A stretch of DNA of 32,636 bases from an uncultured Chloroflexota bacterium (GTDB lineage Bacteria > Chloroflexota > UBA11872 > UBA12225): positions 1-32,636 of the forward strand of contig CAILQO010000173.1 of NCBI GenBank assembly GCA_903836285.1, written 5' to 3'. A program made the translations under genes and the position numbers. Of the stretch, positions 7,725 to 15,952 are shown one piece after another; position 1 is the stretch's first letter; the number at the start of each line of letters is the position of its first letter. The notes below the pieces were generated by a model. The model searched no databases. It was not told where the DNA came from and saw only the letters and a list, made by a program, of their open reading frames with translations.

Positions 7725-7994
7725 ATGACCGAGGGCATGGTGTTTGACGTGGCGCGGAATGCGATGACGGTCGCGCTCCAGGTTTCGCTACCGTTCCTCG
7801 TGCTCAGCCTGATCACGGGTCTCGTCGTGTCAATCTTCCAGGCGGTAACCCAGATCAATGAGATGACCTTGACCTTTGTTCCCAAGATCCTTGCGGTCTT
7901 CCTCGCGGGGGCCCTCTTCGGGCCCTGGATCCTGAACAGCTTGCTGACGTACGTGGCGAACCTGTTCATCGCCTTGCCGACGCTTGGTCGCTAG
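7725..7994 (+). CDS. fliQ: Flagellar export gate protein FliQ
   Basis: An 89-residue protein with two membrane helices (about residues 15-37 and 52-72) and the family motifs PFLVLSLITGLVVSIFQAVTQINE and LTFVPKILAVFLA. FliQ subunits wrap the FliP/FliR core of the export gate. Length matches the family norm of about 90 residues. The ATG has GAGG a few bases upstream. fliR follows after 21 nt. Confidence 0.96.
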   Translation: MTEGMVFDVARNAMTVALQVSLPFLVLSLITGLVVSIFQAVTQINEMTLTFVPKILAVFLAGALFGPWILNSLLTYVANLFIALPTLGR

Positions 7995-8015
7995 GACTTG
8001 AGGGCACCGCGAACG

Positions 8016-8801
8016 ATGAACCTGCTGTCCGGAATGCCCGCGGCTTGGGAGGCCTTGTTCCTGGTCTTCTGCCGCGTCGGCACCATGATGCTGGTTGCCC
8101 CGATTTTCGGATCGCGAGGAACGACGCCGCAGGTACGGGTGTTCCTTGGGCTGACAGTGGCGTTCGTGATGGCACCCGTCGTGGCCCCGCCGGGGACAGT
8201 TATTCCTGGTGACACAGGTGCGTTCGTGGCCAGAATCGCCCGCGAGGTGCTTCTCGGGGGTCTGGTCGGGTTCGTGGTGCTGCTGGTGTTCACCGCGCTG
8301 GAGGGTGCGGGACACATCGTCGGACTGCAGATGGGCTTCTCGCTGGCCAACATCATCAACCCGTTGACGTCGACGAACGCCAGCTTGATCGACCAGTTCT
8401 ATACGCTGGTCGCGACATTGGTGTTTCTCACGATTGATGGGCACCACATCGTGTTGCTGGGGATCGAACGCACCTTCCTGATCGCACCAATCGACGCCAT
8501 CGGAAGCACGCTGCCCCCTCAGGAGATGATCTTTGGGCTGGGTCGCGAGATCTTCGCGACGGCTTCGCGGATGGCGCTGCCAGTACTGACGGCGCTCTTG
8601 CTGACCGATGTTGCGCTCGCGATGGTTGCGCGAAGCGTGCCCCAACTCAATGTGTTCGTCGTTGGCATGCCGGCAAAGATCGCGGTGGGCTTCGTAATGC
8701 TGATCGTCACGGTGCCGGCCGTGGCCTACATCATGGCCAAGTCATTCAGCGACATCGTCGCGCTGCTGGTGCCATTTGCGCGGGCGATGGGCCCGTCCTG
8801 A
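8016..8801 (+). CDS. fliR: Flagellar export gate protein FliR
   Basis: A 261-residue polytopic membrane protein of the export gate. Family features are FCRVGTMMLVAPIFGSRGTTPQVRVFLGLTVAF, seen as CRVGTMMLVAPIFG then PQVRVFLGL, the segment GHIVGLQMGFSLANIINP, and LALAMVARSVPQLNVFVVGMP, seen as ARSVPQLNVFVVGMPAKI. The ATG at 8016 is preferred over the TTG at 7998 because it opens with the family-typical short hydrophobic start. FlhB follows 59 nt later. Confidence 0.95.
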   Translation: MNLLSGMPAAWEALFLVFCRVGTMMLVAPIFGSRGTTPQVRVFLGLTVAFVMAPVVAPPGTVIPGDTGAFVARIAREVLLGGLVGFVVLLVFTALEGAGHIVGLQMGFSLANIINPLTSTNASLIDQFYTLVATLVFLTIDGHHIVLLGIERTFLIAPIDAIGSTLPPQEMIFGLGREIFATASRMALPVLTALLLTDVALAMVARSVPQLNVFVVGMPAKIAVGFVMLIVTVPAVAYIMAKSFSDIVALLVPFARAMGPS

Positions 8802-8860
8802 ACGAGCGAGAGGATGAAGCCTCACCCGGTGACGGGTAGCGGCGACGACGGAAGCGACTG

Positions 8861-10015
8861 ATGGCAGGCGAACGGAGCGAGGCAGCAACGCCGCGGAGGC
8901 GCCAGGAGGCGCGTGATCGCGGGCAGGTGCTGAAAAGTGTCGAGGTCAACACGGCGGTCGTGCTGTTGGCCGGGGCATGGATGCTGCAGTCCATGGCGCC
9001 CGCAATCGGCACGATGCTGCTCGACCTCCTCCGCTACACGTTCACGAACCTCGTCCAGACCGATTTCACGGTGCAGGGGGTCCACACGCGCGCGCTTGGG
9101 CTGTCGCTGGTCGTGATGAAGGTCCTGGCGCCGTTCACCTTGGGCTTGGCGGCGATCGCGGCCCTCAGTTGCCTGGCGCAGGTTGGGCCGCTGCTTACTT
9201 GGAAGCCGCTCCAGCCACAGTTCTCGCGCCTGAACCCACTGAGCGGGTTCCAGAGGCTGTTCTCACTGAACGCACTTGTTGACTTGTTCAAGTCGGTCCT
9301 GAAGATCACGTTGGTGGGATCAGTCGCATGGGTAGCGTTCCAGGGGCAGGTGACGACGCTCCCTGCACTGTCGGACATGACCCCCCTCGAGGCGATACGC
9401 GCGGTCGGCGACGCGGTCTACCAAATTGTGTGGCGCGTGGTGATGGTGTTTGGGGGGCTTGCACTCGTCGATTACTTCTACCAGCGCTACAGCTACGAGA
9501 AAAGCCTCAAGATGTCGAAGGAAGACATCAAGGAAGAGTTCAAGCAATCTGAAGGGGACCCGCAGATCCGTGCACGCCTGCGGCAACGCGCGCGTGCGTT
9601 GTCCCGGCAGCGGATGATGAAGCAGGTCCCGCAGGCGGACGTGGTGGTCACGAACCCGACCCACTTCGCGATTGCGCTGAAGTACGGCCCGGGCATGGAC
9701 GCACCCATGGTGCTCGCCAAGGGGGAGCGGCTTCTGGCGCAGCAGATCAAGAAGGTCGCACGTGAACACCACGTGCCGATGGTTGAGAACCGGCCGCTGG
9801 CGCAGGCGTTGTTCAAGGCATGCGAGGTTGGTCAGGCGGTTCCGCAGGACCTGTACAAGGCAGTTGCCGAGGTCTTGGCCTGGGTCTACCGGATGTATCC
9901 CGGCCGCGCCCCGACAGGCTTTAGCGCGGCGCCGGCGGCGCGTCCCGCGCCTGTGGCCGAGCCGTGGGACGGTTCGATCGCGTACGGGACAGGCCTCTCC
10001 GGAGCGCTCGGGTGA
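8861..10015 (+). CDS. flhB: Flagellar export switch protein FlhB
   Basis: A 384-residue export protein that switches substrate specificity from rod/hook to filament. The N-terminus is typical (ERSEAATPRRRQEARDRGQV). Four membrane helices span roughly residues 30-205, followed by the linker SYEKSLKMSKEDIKEEFK. The cytoplasmic autocleavage motif is intact: N265-P266-T267-H268 in VVVTNPTHFAIALKY. Cleavage after N265 is what triggers the switch in characterised homologues. The C-terminal PLAQALFK is also conserved, followed by a short Pro/Ala-rich tail. It lies between fliR and flhA. Confidence 0.96.
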   Translation: MAGERSEAATPRRRQEARDRGQVLKSVEVNTAVVLLAGAWMLQSMAPAIGTMLLDLLRYTFTNLVQTDFTVQGVHTRALGLSLVVMKVLAPFTLGLAAIAALSCLAQVGPLLTWKPLQPQFSRLNPLSGFQRLFSLNALVDLFKSVLKITLVGSVAWVAFQGQVTTLPALSDMTPLEAIRAVGDAVYQIVWRVVMVFGGLALVDYFYQRYSYEKSLKMSKEDIKEEFKQSEGDPQIRARLRQRARALSRQRMMKQVPQADVVVTNPTHFAIALKYGPGMDAPMVLAKGERLLAQQIKKVAREHHVPMVENRPLAQALFKACEVGQAVPQDLYKAVAEVLAWVYRMYPGRAPTGFSAAPAARPAPVAEPWDGSIAYGTGLSGALG

Positions 10016-10052
10016 CGTGGGCTTCCGTGCGGTCGCGCACCACTAGGGGACG

Positions 10053-12182
10053 ATGATCGAGATGGCAACTGCAAGCACCACGCTTGGCAACGGCAACGGC
10101 GGAGCGAGCGCCTCCGGCTGGCAGCGCATGCTGCGCCAGCGGGACATTCTGCTCCCGATTGCGGTCGTGGCGGTCGTGGCGATGATGATCGTCCCGCTGC
10201 CGACGCCGTTCCTCGACCTTCTCCTGATCGTGAACCTCTCCATCGGCCTGCTCATCCTGCTGGTGTCGATGTACACGCAGGAACCGCTGTCGTTCTCGGT
10301 CTTCCCCACCTTGCTCCTCATCACGACGCTCTTCCGCCTCGGGCTAAACATCTCGGCAAGCCGGTTGATCCTGCTGAATGGGTACGCCGGCCACGTGATC
10401 GAGGCGTTCGGCAGCGTCGTGATTGGTGGGAGCTACGTCGTCGGTGTGGTCGTTTTCGTCATCCTGGTCGTCATCCAGTTCGTGGTCATCACGAACGGTG
10501 CCGGTCGCGTCGCCGAAGTCGCTGCCCGGTTCACCCTCGACGCAATGCCCGGCAAGCAGATGAGCATCGACGCCGACCTGAACGCCGGCCTTGTGACTGA
10601 GGCGGAGGCGCGTCGCCGCCGGGCGAAGATCGAGCAAGAGGCAGATTTTTACGGGGCGATGGACGGTGCCTCGAAGTTCGTCCGAGGTGACGCGATCGCG
10701 GGCATCGTCATCATCTTGGTCAACATCATCGGCGGGTTCGTGATCGGCGTGGCGCAGCAGGGCATGTCCCTCACCGGTGCCCTGCAGACTTATGCGCTCT
10801 TGACCGTCGGCGATGGCCTCGTCAGCCAGATCCCCGCGCTCATGATCTCGACGGCTACCGGTATCGTCGTTACCCGGGCAGCCTCGGCCGGCGACCTCGG
10901 CGCGGACACGATCCGCCAGATCACGTCGAACCCGCGGGTCCTTGGCATCGTGGCAGGGGCGCTCGCGATCCTGGGCTTTGTTCCGGGCCTGCCAAAGCTG
11001 CCCTTCTTTGGTCTCGCACTCCTTGCTGGCGCTGGCGCGTACTTTGCCTACCGCTCCGAGCAATCGGGTACCGGTGTCGCCACCGCTGAGGGCGGCTCGG
11101 TCACCGAGGCGGGTTCCGGCGAAGCTGCACCAACTGGCCCGGAGGCGGTTGCCCCGTTGCTTGCCCTCGATCCGATGGAGCTGGAGATCGGCTACGGCCT
11201 CATCCCGCTTGTCGATCCGCAGGAGGCAGGTAACCTGCTTGATCGCATCACACGCATCCGTCGCCAGATGGCGCTCGACCTGGGGATCATCCTGCCGACC
11301 GTTCGCGTGCGCGACAACCTCCAGTTGCAGCCGAGCCAGTATGTGGTCAAGTTGCGCGGGGTCGAGGTGGCGCGGGGTGACCTGCTTATCAACCAGTACC
11401 TCGCAATGAACGCCGGCATGGCCGACGAGCAGATTGAGGGCATCCCGACGACGGAGCCGGCGTTCGGCCTGCCTGCGCTCTGGATCCAGGCAAGCTTGAA
11501 GGACCGTGCGGAACTGCTTGGGTACACCGTTGTTGACCCGCCGAGCGTACTGACGACGCACCTGACCGAGGTGATCAAGGGCAATGCGGCGAGCATCCTG
11601 TCCCGGCAGGACGTCCAGACCCTCGTGTCGAACCTCAAGGCGGATCACCCTGCCGTTGTTGATGAGCTGGTTCCCGGCGTCCTTTCCGTCGGGGAAGTCC
11701 AGAAGGTGCTCCAGAACCTGTTGCGCGAGCGGATCACCATCCGTGATCTGGTCACGATCATGGAGACGCTGGCCGACTACGCGCGCCAGACGCGAGATAC
11801 GGAGGCCCTGACCGAATACGTGAGGCAGCGCCTCTCACGGGCAATCTCTGCGCAATACCGAGGCCCGGATGGCTTGGTCCACGTGATCACGCTCAGCCCG
11901 AAGGTTGAGCAGCACCTCACCGAGGCACTCAAGCAGACGGACCAAGGCACGATGATCGCCATGGAACCCGTTCGGGCGCAGGCGTTGCTGCAGCGGCTGG
12001 CCGGTGAGATGGAGCGCGTCGCAGGGCTTGGGCATGCGCCAGTGCTGCTCTGCTCGGCGCGTCTGCGTCTCGCGGTGCGACGCCTCACGGAGCGTGTGCT
12101 GCCAAACCTCGTGGTGCTCTCATTCAGTGAGATCGCAAGTGGGGTGGATGTCCAGGCGGAAGGGATGGTCATCGTCGACTAG
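10053..12182 (+). CDS. flhA: Flagellar export protein FlhA
   Basis: A 709-residue protein, the largest component of the export gate. The N-terminal half has about eight membrane helices and the family signature RVAEVAARFTLDAMPGKQM, followed by SIDADLNAGL. The C-terminal cytoplasmic domain, from about residue 365, contains the substrate- and chaperone-docking region (LEIGYGLIPLVD, RIRRQMALDLGIILP, VLQNLLRERITIRD). All characteristic segments are present and length is normal. AGGGG lies just before the ATG at 10053. The extra 20 or so N-terminal residues before the first helix are Gly/Ala/Ser-rich. Confidence 0.97.
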   Translation: MIEMATASTTLGNGNGGASASGWQRMLRQRDILLPIAVVAVVAMMIVPLPTPFLDLLLIVNLSIGLLILLVSMYTQEPLSFSVFPTLLLITTLFRLGLNISASRLILLNGYAGHVIEAFGSVVIGGSYVVGVVVFVILVVIQFVVITNGAGRVAEVAARFTLDAMPGKQMSIDADLNAGLVTEAEARRRRAKIEQEADFYGAMDGASKFVRGDAIAGIVIILVNIIGGFVIGVAQQGMSLTGALQTYALLTVGDGLVSQIPALMISTATGIVVTRAASAGDLGADTIRQITSNPRVLGIVAGALAILGFVPGLPKLPFFGLALLAGAGAYFAYRSEQSGTGVATAEGGSVTEAGSGEAAPTGPEAVAPLLALDPMELEIGYGLIPLVDPQEAGNLLDRITRIRRQMALDLGIILPTVRVRDNLQLQPSQYVVKLRGVEVARGDLLINQYLAMNAGMADEQIEGIPTTEPAFGLPALWIQASLKDRAELLGYTVVDPPSVLTTHLTEVIKGNAASILSRQDVQTLVSNLKADHPAVVDELVPGVLSVGEVQKVLQNLLRERITIRDLVTIMETLADYARQTRDTEALTEYVRQRLSRAISAQYRGPDGLVHVITLSPKVEQHLTEALKQTDQGTMIAMEPVRAQALLQRLAGEMERVAGLGHAPVLLCSARLRLAVRRLTERVLPNLVVLSFSEIASGVDVQAEGMVIVD

Positions 12183-12185
12183 GCA

Positions 12186-12200
12186 CCTCCGTGCGGGAGG
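12186..12200 (+). promoter_or_regulatory. Hairpin carrying GGAGG upstream of flhF
   Basis: CCTCC and GGAGG pair around a GTGCG loop immediately after the flhA stop and 30 bases before the flhF ATG. flhF itself has no clear Shine-Dalgarno in the expected window, and another ATG at 12217 lies in a different frame. The GGAGG held in a stem could limit ribosome access, or be a site for an RNA-binding protein such as CsrA. This is inference only. Confidence 0.3.
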
Positions 12201-12229
12201 CGAGCCATCTCGACGCATGAAACGCAATC

Positions 12230-14134
12230 ATGAAAGTAAAGCGATACCGAGCCGAGGACCGTGCGACTGCCCTGAAGCAGATCCGGGCGGAGCTTGGCGC
12301 CGACGCAGTGATCGTGGCGGAGAATCGGGTTCGCACCGGCGGCGTGTTCGGGATGTTCGGGCGCGTCGAGGTCGAGATCCTGGCCGCTCTCGAGGAGCGC
12401 CCGCCCGCCCCGCGCGCCGCCGCGCCCGCGCCGAGGGCAACGCCCCCGTCCGGTGGTCGTGCCGGCGAAGTTGAGGCAACTATCTCGGCGGCAGCGCGAC
12501 GAGTGGCCGCTGCCAACCCACCAGCCGCCTCGAGCGCGCCGATGGACGGGGCTGGTCGACTGGCGGCCATCCTTGAGCAGCTTCCGCGAACCGGTGGCAG
12601 CGTCTCGCCGGAGATGACCTCACGGCTGGCTGATCTCCTTGCCCAAGGCGGGCAGGCCCAGGGTGGGGCGGCGACGTCAGGCACATCGAGTGGCGGTGTG
12701 TTGCCGTCGCCTCGACCGTCAGCGGCGTCGTCACAGGGCCCGGCGGGACAGTCGGCAGGCGCCGCGCGCGGTGGTGCGATCGGCCCTTCGTCCCCGACCG
12801 CTGACCGGCAAGCACCGACCGTGCCTGTGGATGCGACGAGCGCGTCCGGCTCGGCCGAGGTCTTGGCCCCCGACGAGGTAGCGGAGCCCCGTCCGGGCGA
12901 TGATCTCACCGGGAACCCGCGTGAGTCCCAGCCCGAGCAAGCGCAAGCCTCGGTTCAGCAGCCGGAAGCGTCGCCGTCTGGCGGTGGCTTCGGTGCACCG
13001 CGTGCCGGGGGCGCCATGGGTTCGCAAGTGGTGGCGCCGCTTGTGCCCCCGCCGGCCCCGCTACCAGCCCCGCCTGCTCCCCAGTCAGCCTCACCTGCGC
13101 CTCAGGCGGCCTCACCTGCTCGCCAGCCCGGGCCGACCGCCCCCCCGATTGGTGGTGAGGCGCCGGCGCCGGCTGGGCTCCGCGACATGCAGCACACCCT
13201 GTCGGACTTGCGGGCCTCGGTTGAGCGCCTAATGCGCCAGCAACAGACGCAGCTGTGGCCCCGTGACCTTCCGGTCGTCCGCACGATCTACCAGCACCTC
13301 ATCTCGCAGGAGCTTGATGGGCAGCTGTCGCTGGAAGTCGTCGGGCAGGTGTCGGACGAGGTCAACGAGGGGAAGGGCACCGATCCGACCGCCGTGATGG
13401 GGCGGGTCCGCGAGTTGATCGCCGAGCGGATTCAGGTCGGTCGCATCGCTCCGAACCCTTCCGGGCCGACGGTCATCGTCTTGGTCGGCCCAACCGGTGT
13501 TGGCAAGACGACGACTCTCGCCAAGCTGGCCGCGCACCTCTCGATGCAGGAGAACCGGCGCGTGGCCTTGGTCACGACGGACACGTTCCGGATCGCGGCG
13601 GCGAGCCAGCTCGGCACATACGCCGACCTGATGGAACTGCCGCTCGAGGTGGCGTACTCGCCGGACGAGTTGAGGGCGGCGATCGACCGGCAGTCCGATG
13701 CAGACTACATCCTGGTCGACAGTCCTGGTTGCGCCCAGCGCAACGATGCGCAGATCCGCGAGCTTTCGGCCTTCGTGGAGACGTTGCCCGGTGCGACGGT
13801 GCTCCTCACGGTCTCGGCGACGGTGAAGTTGCGCGACCTGATCGATATCCAGGATGGGTTCGGCGTGCTGCCGCTCGGTGGTCTCGTCCTCACGAAGCTT
13901 GACGAAACGACCGTGTTTGGTCCGGTGATGAGTCTCGTGGCACGTAGTGCGTCGAAGGACGTCCCGGTCTACTACATGACGTCGGGCCAGAACGTCCCGA
14001 CCGACCTTGAGGAGGCGAGCCTCGAGCGGTTGACCGACCTCGTGGTGGGCCAGCTGCTCGATCAAGCGGTGACGAACCTGGTCGGCAAGGGTGGTCCGCC
14101 ACGTGAGCTTGTCGGCGTGGGAGACGCGCGATGA
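12230..14134 (+). CDS. flhF: Flagellar SRP-like GTPase FlhF
   Basis: A 634-residue GTPase of the SRP family that controls flagellar number and placement. The N-terminal B domain is typical (MKVKRYRAEDRATALKQIRAELG). Then follows an unusually long, Pro/Ala/Ser-rich linker of about 250 residues (60-310). The N and G domains start around residue 315: the P-loop is GPTGVGKTTT at 420, VTTDTFRIAAASQL follows, the G3 motif is DSPGC at 497-501 (commonly DTAG plus a variable residue in FlhF and DTAGR in SRP GTPases) and the G4 motif is TKLDE at 555-559. FlhG, its usual partner, overlaps the stop by 4 nt. The changed G3 residues may affect the response to the partner. Confidence 0.95.
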   Translation: MKVKRYRAEDRATALKQIRAELGADAVIVAENRVRTGGVFGMFGRVEVEILAALEERPPAPRAAAPAPRATPPSGGRAGEVEATISAAARRVAAANPPAASSAPMDGAGRLAAILEQLPRTGGSVSPEMTSRLADLLAQGGQAQGGAATSGTSSGGVLPSPRPSAASSQGPAGQSAGAARGGAIGPSSPTADRQAPTVPVDATSASGSAEVLAPDEVAEPRPGDDLTGNPRESQPEQAQASVQQPEASPSGGGFGAPRAGGAMGSQVVAPLVPPPAPLPAPPAPQSASPAPQAASPARQPGPTAPPIGGEAPAPAGLRDMQHTLSDLRASVERLMRQQQTQLWPRDLPVVRTIYQHLISQELDGQLSLEVVGQVSDEVNEGKGTDPTAVMGRVRELIAERIQVGRIAPNPSGPTVIVLVGPTGVGKTTTLAKLAAHLSMQENRRVALVTTDTFRIAAASQLGTYADLMELPLEVAYSPDELRAAIDRQSDADYILVDSPGCAQRNDAQIRELSAFVETLPGATVLLTVSATVKLRDLIDIQDGFGVLPLGGLVLTKLDETTVFGPVMSLVARSASKDVPVYYMTSGQNVPTDLEEASLERLTDLVVGQLLDQAVTNLVGKGGPPRELVGVGDAR

Positions 14135-15273
14135 CGAGCGCGCGGGTTCCAGTGGTCCCGGTGGATCGCGCTTCAACGCGGACGCCGGGTCAAGAGGTCG
14201 CACGTGGGGACCGGCCGGTGGCGTCGAGCGCAGATCAGGCGCAGGCGTTGCGGGTGATGGCCGCGCGGCGTCGGCCGTCGGAACCCGTTCGTCGCCTCGG
14301 TGGCGCGGCCCGCGTGCTTGCGGTCGCGAGCGGCAAGGGTGGTGTCGGCAAGACGAACGTCGCGGTCAACCTTGCGGTGACCTTCGCCAAGCAGGGCTAC
14401 CAGGTCGTCGTGCTGGACTGCGATCTTGGCTTGGCCAACGTGGACGCGTTGCTCGGCCTCCACCCGAAGTTCACACTGCAACACGTGTTGACACGCCAGC
14501 GACGCCTTGAAGAGGTGGTTCTGGAGGGACCGGCGGGCGTCCGCATTGTGCCCGGGGCATCCGGGCTCTCCGAACTCGCGGACCTGACCGATGCCCAGCG
14601 CGACGACCTGATGGCGCGGTTGGGCGGCATCGATGGCATGGCGGACATCGTCATCCTCGATACCGGCGCCGGTATCTCGGCGAACGTGCTGCAGTTCGTG
14701 GTGGCCGCCGGCGACGTGCTGATCGTGACCACGCCAGAACCGACGGCCATCACGGACGCGTATGCCCTGATCAAGGTTGTCACGTCCCGTGTCACCCAGG
14801 CGCGTGGCGAGGCCCCGATGCGGATGCGCCTCGTGGTGAACCAGACGATGAATGATGCGGAGGCGCGTGAGACGGCGACGAACATTGTCACGGTTGCCAA
14901 GCGGTTCCTTGACGTCGACATCGAGCCGCTCGGGGGCATCCCGGCAGATCCGGCGGTATTGCGGGCGGTGCGATCACAGGGGCCGTTCACGTTGCTGACC
15001 CCGCGCGCACCGGCATCGCAGGCGGTGGAGCGACTGGCGATGCGAATCCTCGGCGACTCGTCCTTTGATGACGGGGAATTGCCGGGAACGGTAGACCGGG
15101 GACGCACATCTTCCGCGGCAACACGGCCAACCGTGACCCGCCCGGTGATGGCGTCGAATGACGTGCCGCGTGCGGTCGCTTCGGGTGGGGCGCCCCGCCC
15201 CGCGGCGCCGACGCAGCGATCTGGCATTGGTGGGTTCGTGCAACGGCTGTTCGGGTTCGGACGTGGTTCGTAA
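14131..15273 (+). CDS. flhG: MinD/ParA-like ATPase FlhG
   Basis: A 380-residue ATPase that regulates flagellar number by acting on FlhF. The N-terminal DQAQALR motif (residues 35-41) is the activator element that in characterised FlhG stimulates FlhF GTPase activity. The deviant Walker A is SGKGGVGKTN (K69, K74), the switch region is DCDLGLANVDALLG, and Walker B is IVILDTGAG. The C-terminus ends in an amphipathic-looking GIGGFVQRLFGF after a disordered linker, much like the membrane-targeting helix of MinD. The ATG overlaps the flhF stop (ATGA), indicating coupled translation and a stoichiometric pair. Confidence 0.94.
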   Translation: MTSARVPVVPVDRASTRTPGQEVARGDRPVASSADQAQALRVMAARRRPSEPVRRLGGAARVLAVASGKGGVGKTNVAVNLAVTFAKQGYQVVVLDCDLGLANVDALLGLHPKFTLQHVLTRQRRLEEVVLEGPAGVRIVPGASGLSELADLTDAQRDDLMARLGGIDGMADIVILDTGAGISANVLQFVVAAGDVLIVTTPEPTAITDAYALIKVVTSRVTQARGEAPMRMRLVVNQTMNDAEARETATNIVTVAKRFLDVDIEPLGGIPADPAVLRAVRSQGPFTLLTPRAPASQAVERLAMRILGDSSFDDGELPGTVDRGRTSSAATRPTVTRPVMASNDVPRAVASGGAPRPAAPTQRSGIGGFVQRLFGFGRGS

Positions 15274-15279
15274 TTCTGG

Positions 15280-15302
15280 CGCGACCGCTTGGGTCGGTCG
15301 CG
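15280..15302 (+). other. Inverted repeat after flhG
   Basis: CGCGACC and GGTCGCG form a perfect 7-bp stem with a 9-base loop, 7 bases after the flhG stop. No T-run follows, so termination is not established. It marks a break between the flhF-flhG pair and the unknown membrane-protein gene. Confidence 0.35.
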
Positions 15303-15366
15303 GGCGCACGCAGTTCCCGAGGGCCGCGACGGCGGCGGGTAGTCGATACTGGAGGGTGACGCGATC

Positions 15367-15900
15367 ATGACCGCAGAGGCTGCGCCAACGGCGAAGGAGC
15401 AGGCACCGGCGAAGGATGGCAAGGCGGCGAAGGCTGCCAAGCCAGCCAAGGCCGCGAAGCCAGCGAAAGAGGTGGCACCGGTCTCGACGAGGATGCGCCT
15501 GTACGGCGGTGGCATCTCACTGGCGTTCGGGTCGTCCTTCCTGGTGATCGGCTACGAGATGATCAGCGGCGTCGATGCATTCACCTCGACGGTGTGGGCG
15601 TTCTTCACGTTCTTTGCGGTCGGCTTGGTGTCGTGGCTCTTCGCCCTGACATTCGGCGCGGCGCTTGAGGATGCCGCGAAGGAGCGGAGTAAGGCGTACG
15701 TGTCGAGCGTGTCGGAGTTCCCGAGGCATGGTGCGGTCGAGTCCCGGCGCGGCCTGATGGGAGGGATTGACCAGAGCATCCTTGCACCGTCAGTCGTGCG
15801 GAATGGCAACGCAGGTGCGAATGGCGCCGATGCGGACTTCCAGGACCTCGCGTCGCTCTTGCGCGAGGGGGCGGAGTCCGGTGCACGCAGTGGTCGGTAG
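15367..15900 (+). CDS. Unrecognised two-TM protein with Lys/Ala/Pro-rich N-terminus
   Basis: A 177-residue protein I do not recognise. Residues 1-40 are a Lys/Ala/Pro-rich, strongly basic tail with repeats of the type AKAAKPAK. Two hydrophobic segments follow, about residues 48-68 (ISLAFGSSFLVIGYEMI) and 75-98 (VWAFFTFFAVGLVSWLFALTF). The remaining 80 residues are polar with no domain I can name. The predicted topology is both ends in the cytoplasm, by the positive-inside tendency of the tail. GGAGGG lies upstream of the ATG. Its place between flhG and the sigma-28 gene makes a flagellar role likely but undefined. Confidence 0.75.
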   Translation: MTAEAAPTAKEQAPAKDGKAAKAAKPAKAAKPAKEVAPVSTRMRLYGGGISLAFGSSFLVIGYEMISGVDAFTSTVWAFFTFFAVGLVSWLFALTFGAALEDAAKERSKAYVSSVSEFPRHGAVESRRGLMGGIDQSILAPSVVRNGNAGANGADADFQDLASLLREGAESGARSGR

Positions 15901-15952
15901 ACGATCGGATGGGGTTCCTGGTGGCGGTCCATAGCGGCATGGGCTTGGCGAA

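Noticed and set aside
6761-7969. 402-codon minus-strand frame opposite fliP and fliQ
   Set aside because: It spans two conserved export-gate genes and their gap, with a His/Arg-rich composition and no domain.
10344-11648. 434-codon open frame on the minus strand opposite flhA
   Set aside because: It lies entirely antisense to the well-conserved flhA. Its sequence is Asp/Arg/His-rich without any domain, as expected from GC-rich antisense frames.
13020-13180. Pro/Ala/Ser-rich repeats in flhF considered as a possible DNA repeat element
   Set aside because: They are short, imperfect and in frame, fitting a low-complexity protein linker better than a mobile or tandem DNA repeat.
15331-15352. GTCGATACT before the unknown gene at 15367 as a sigma-28 promoter
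   Set aside because: The -10 is imperfect and no -35 match lies 15-16 bases upstream.
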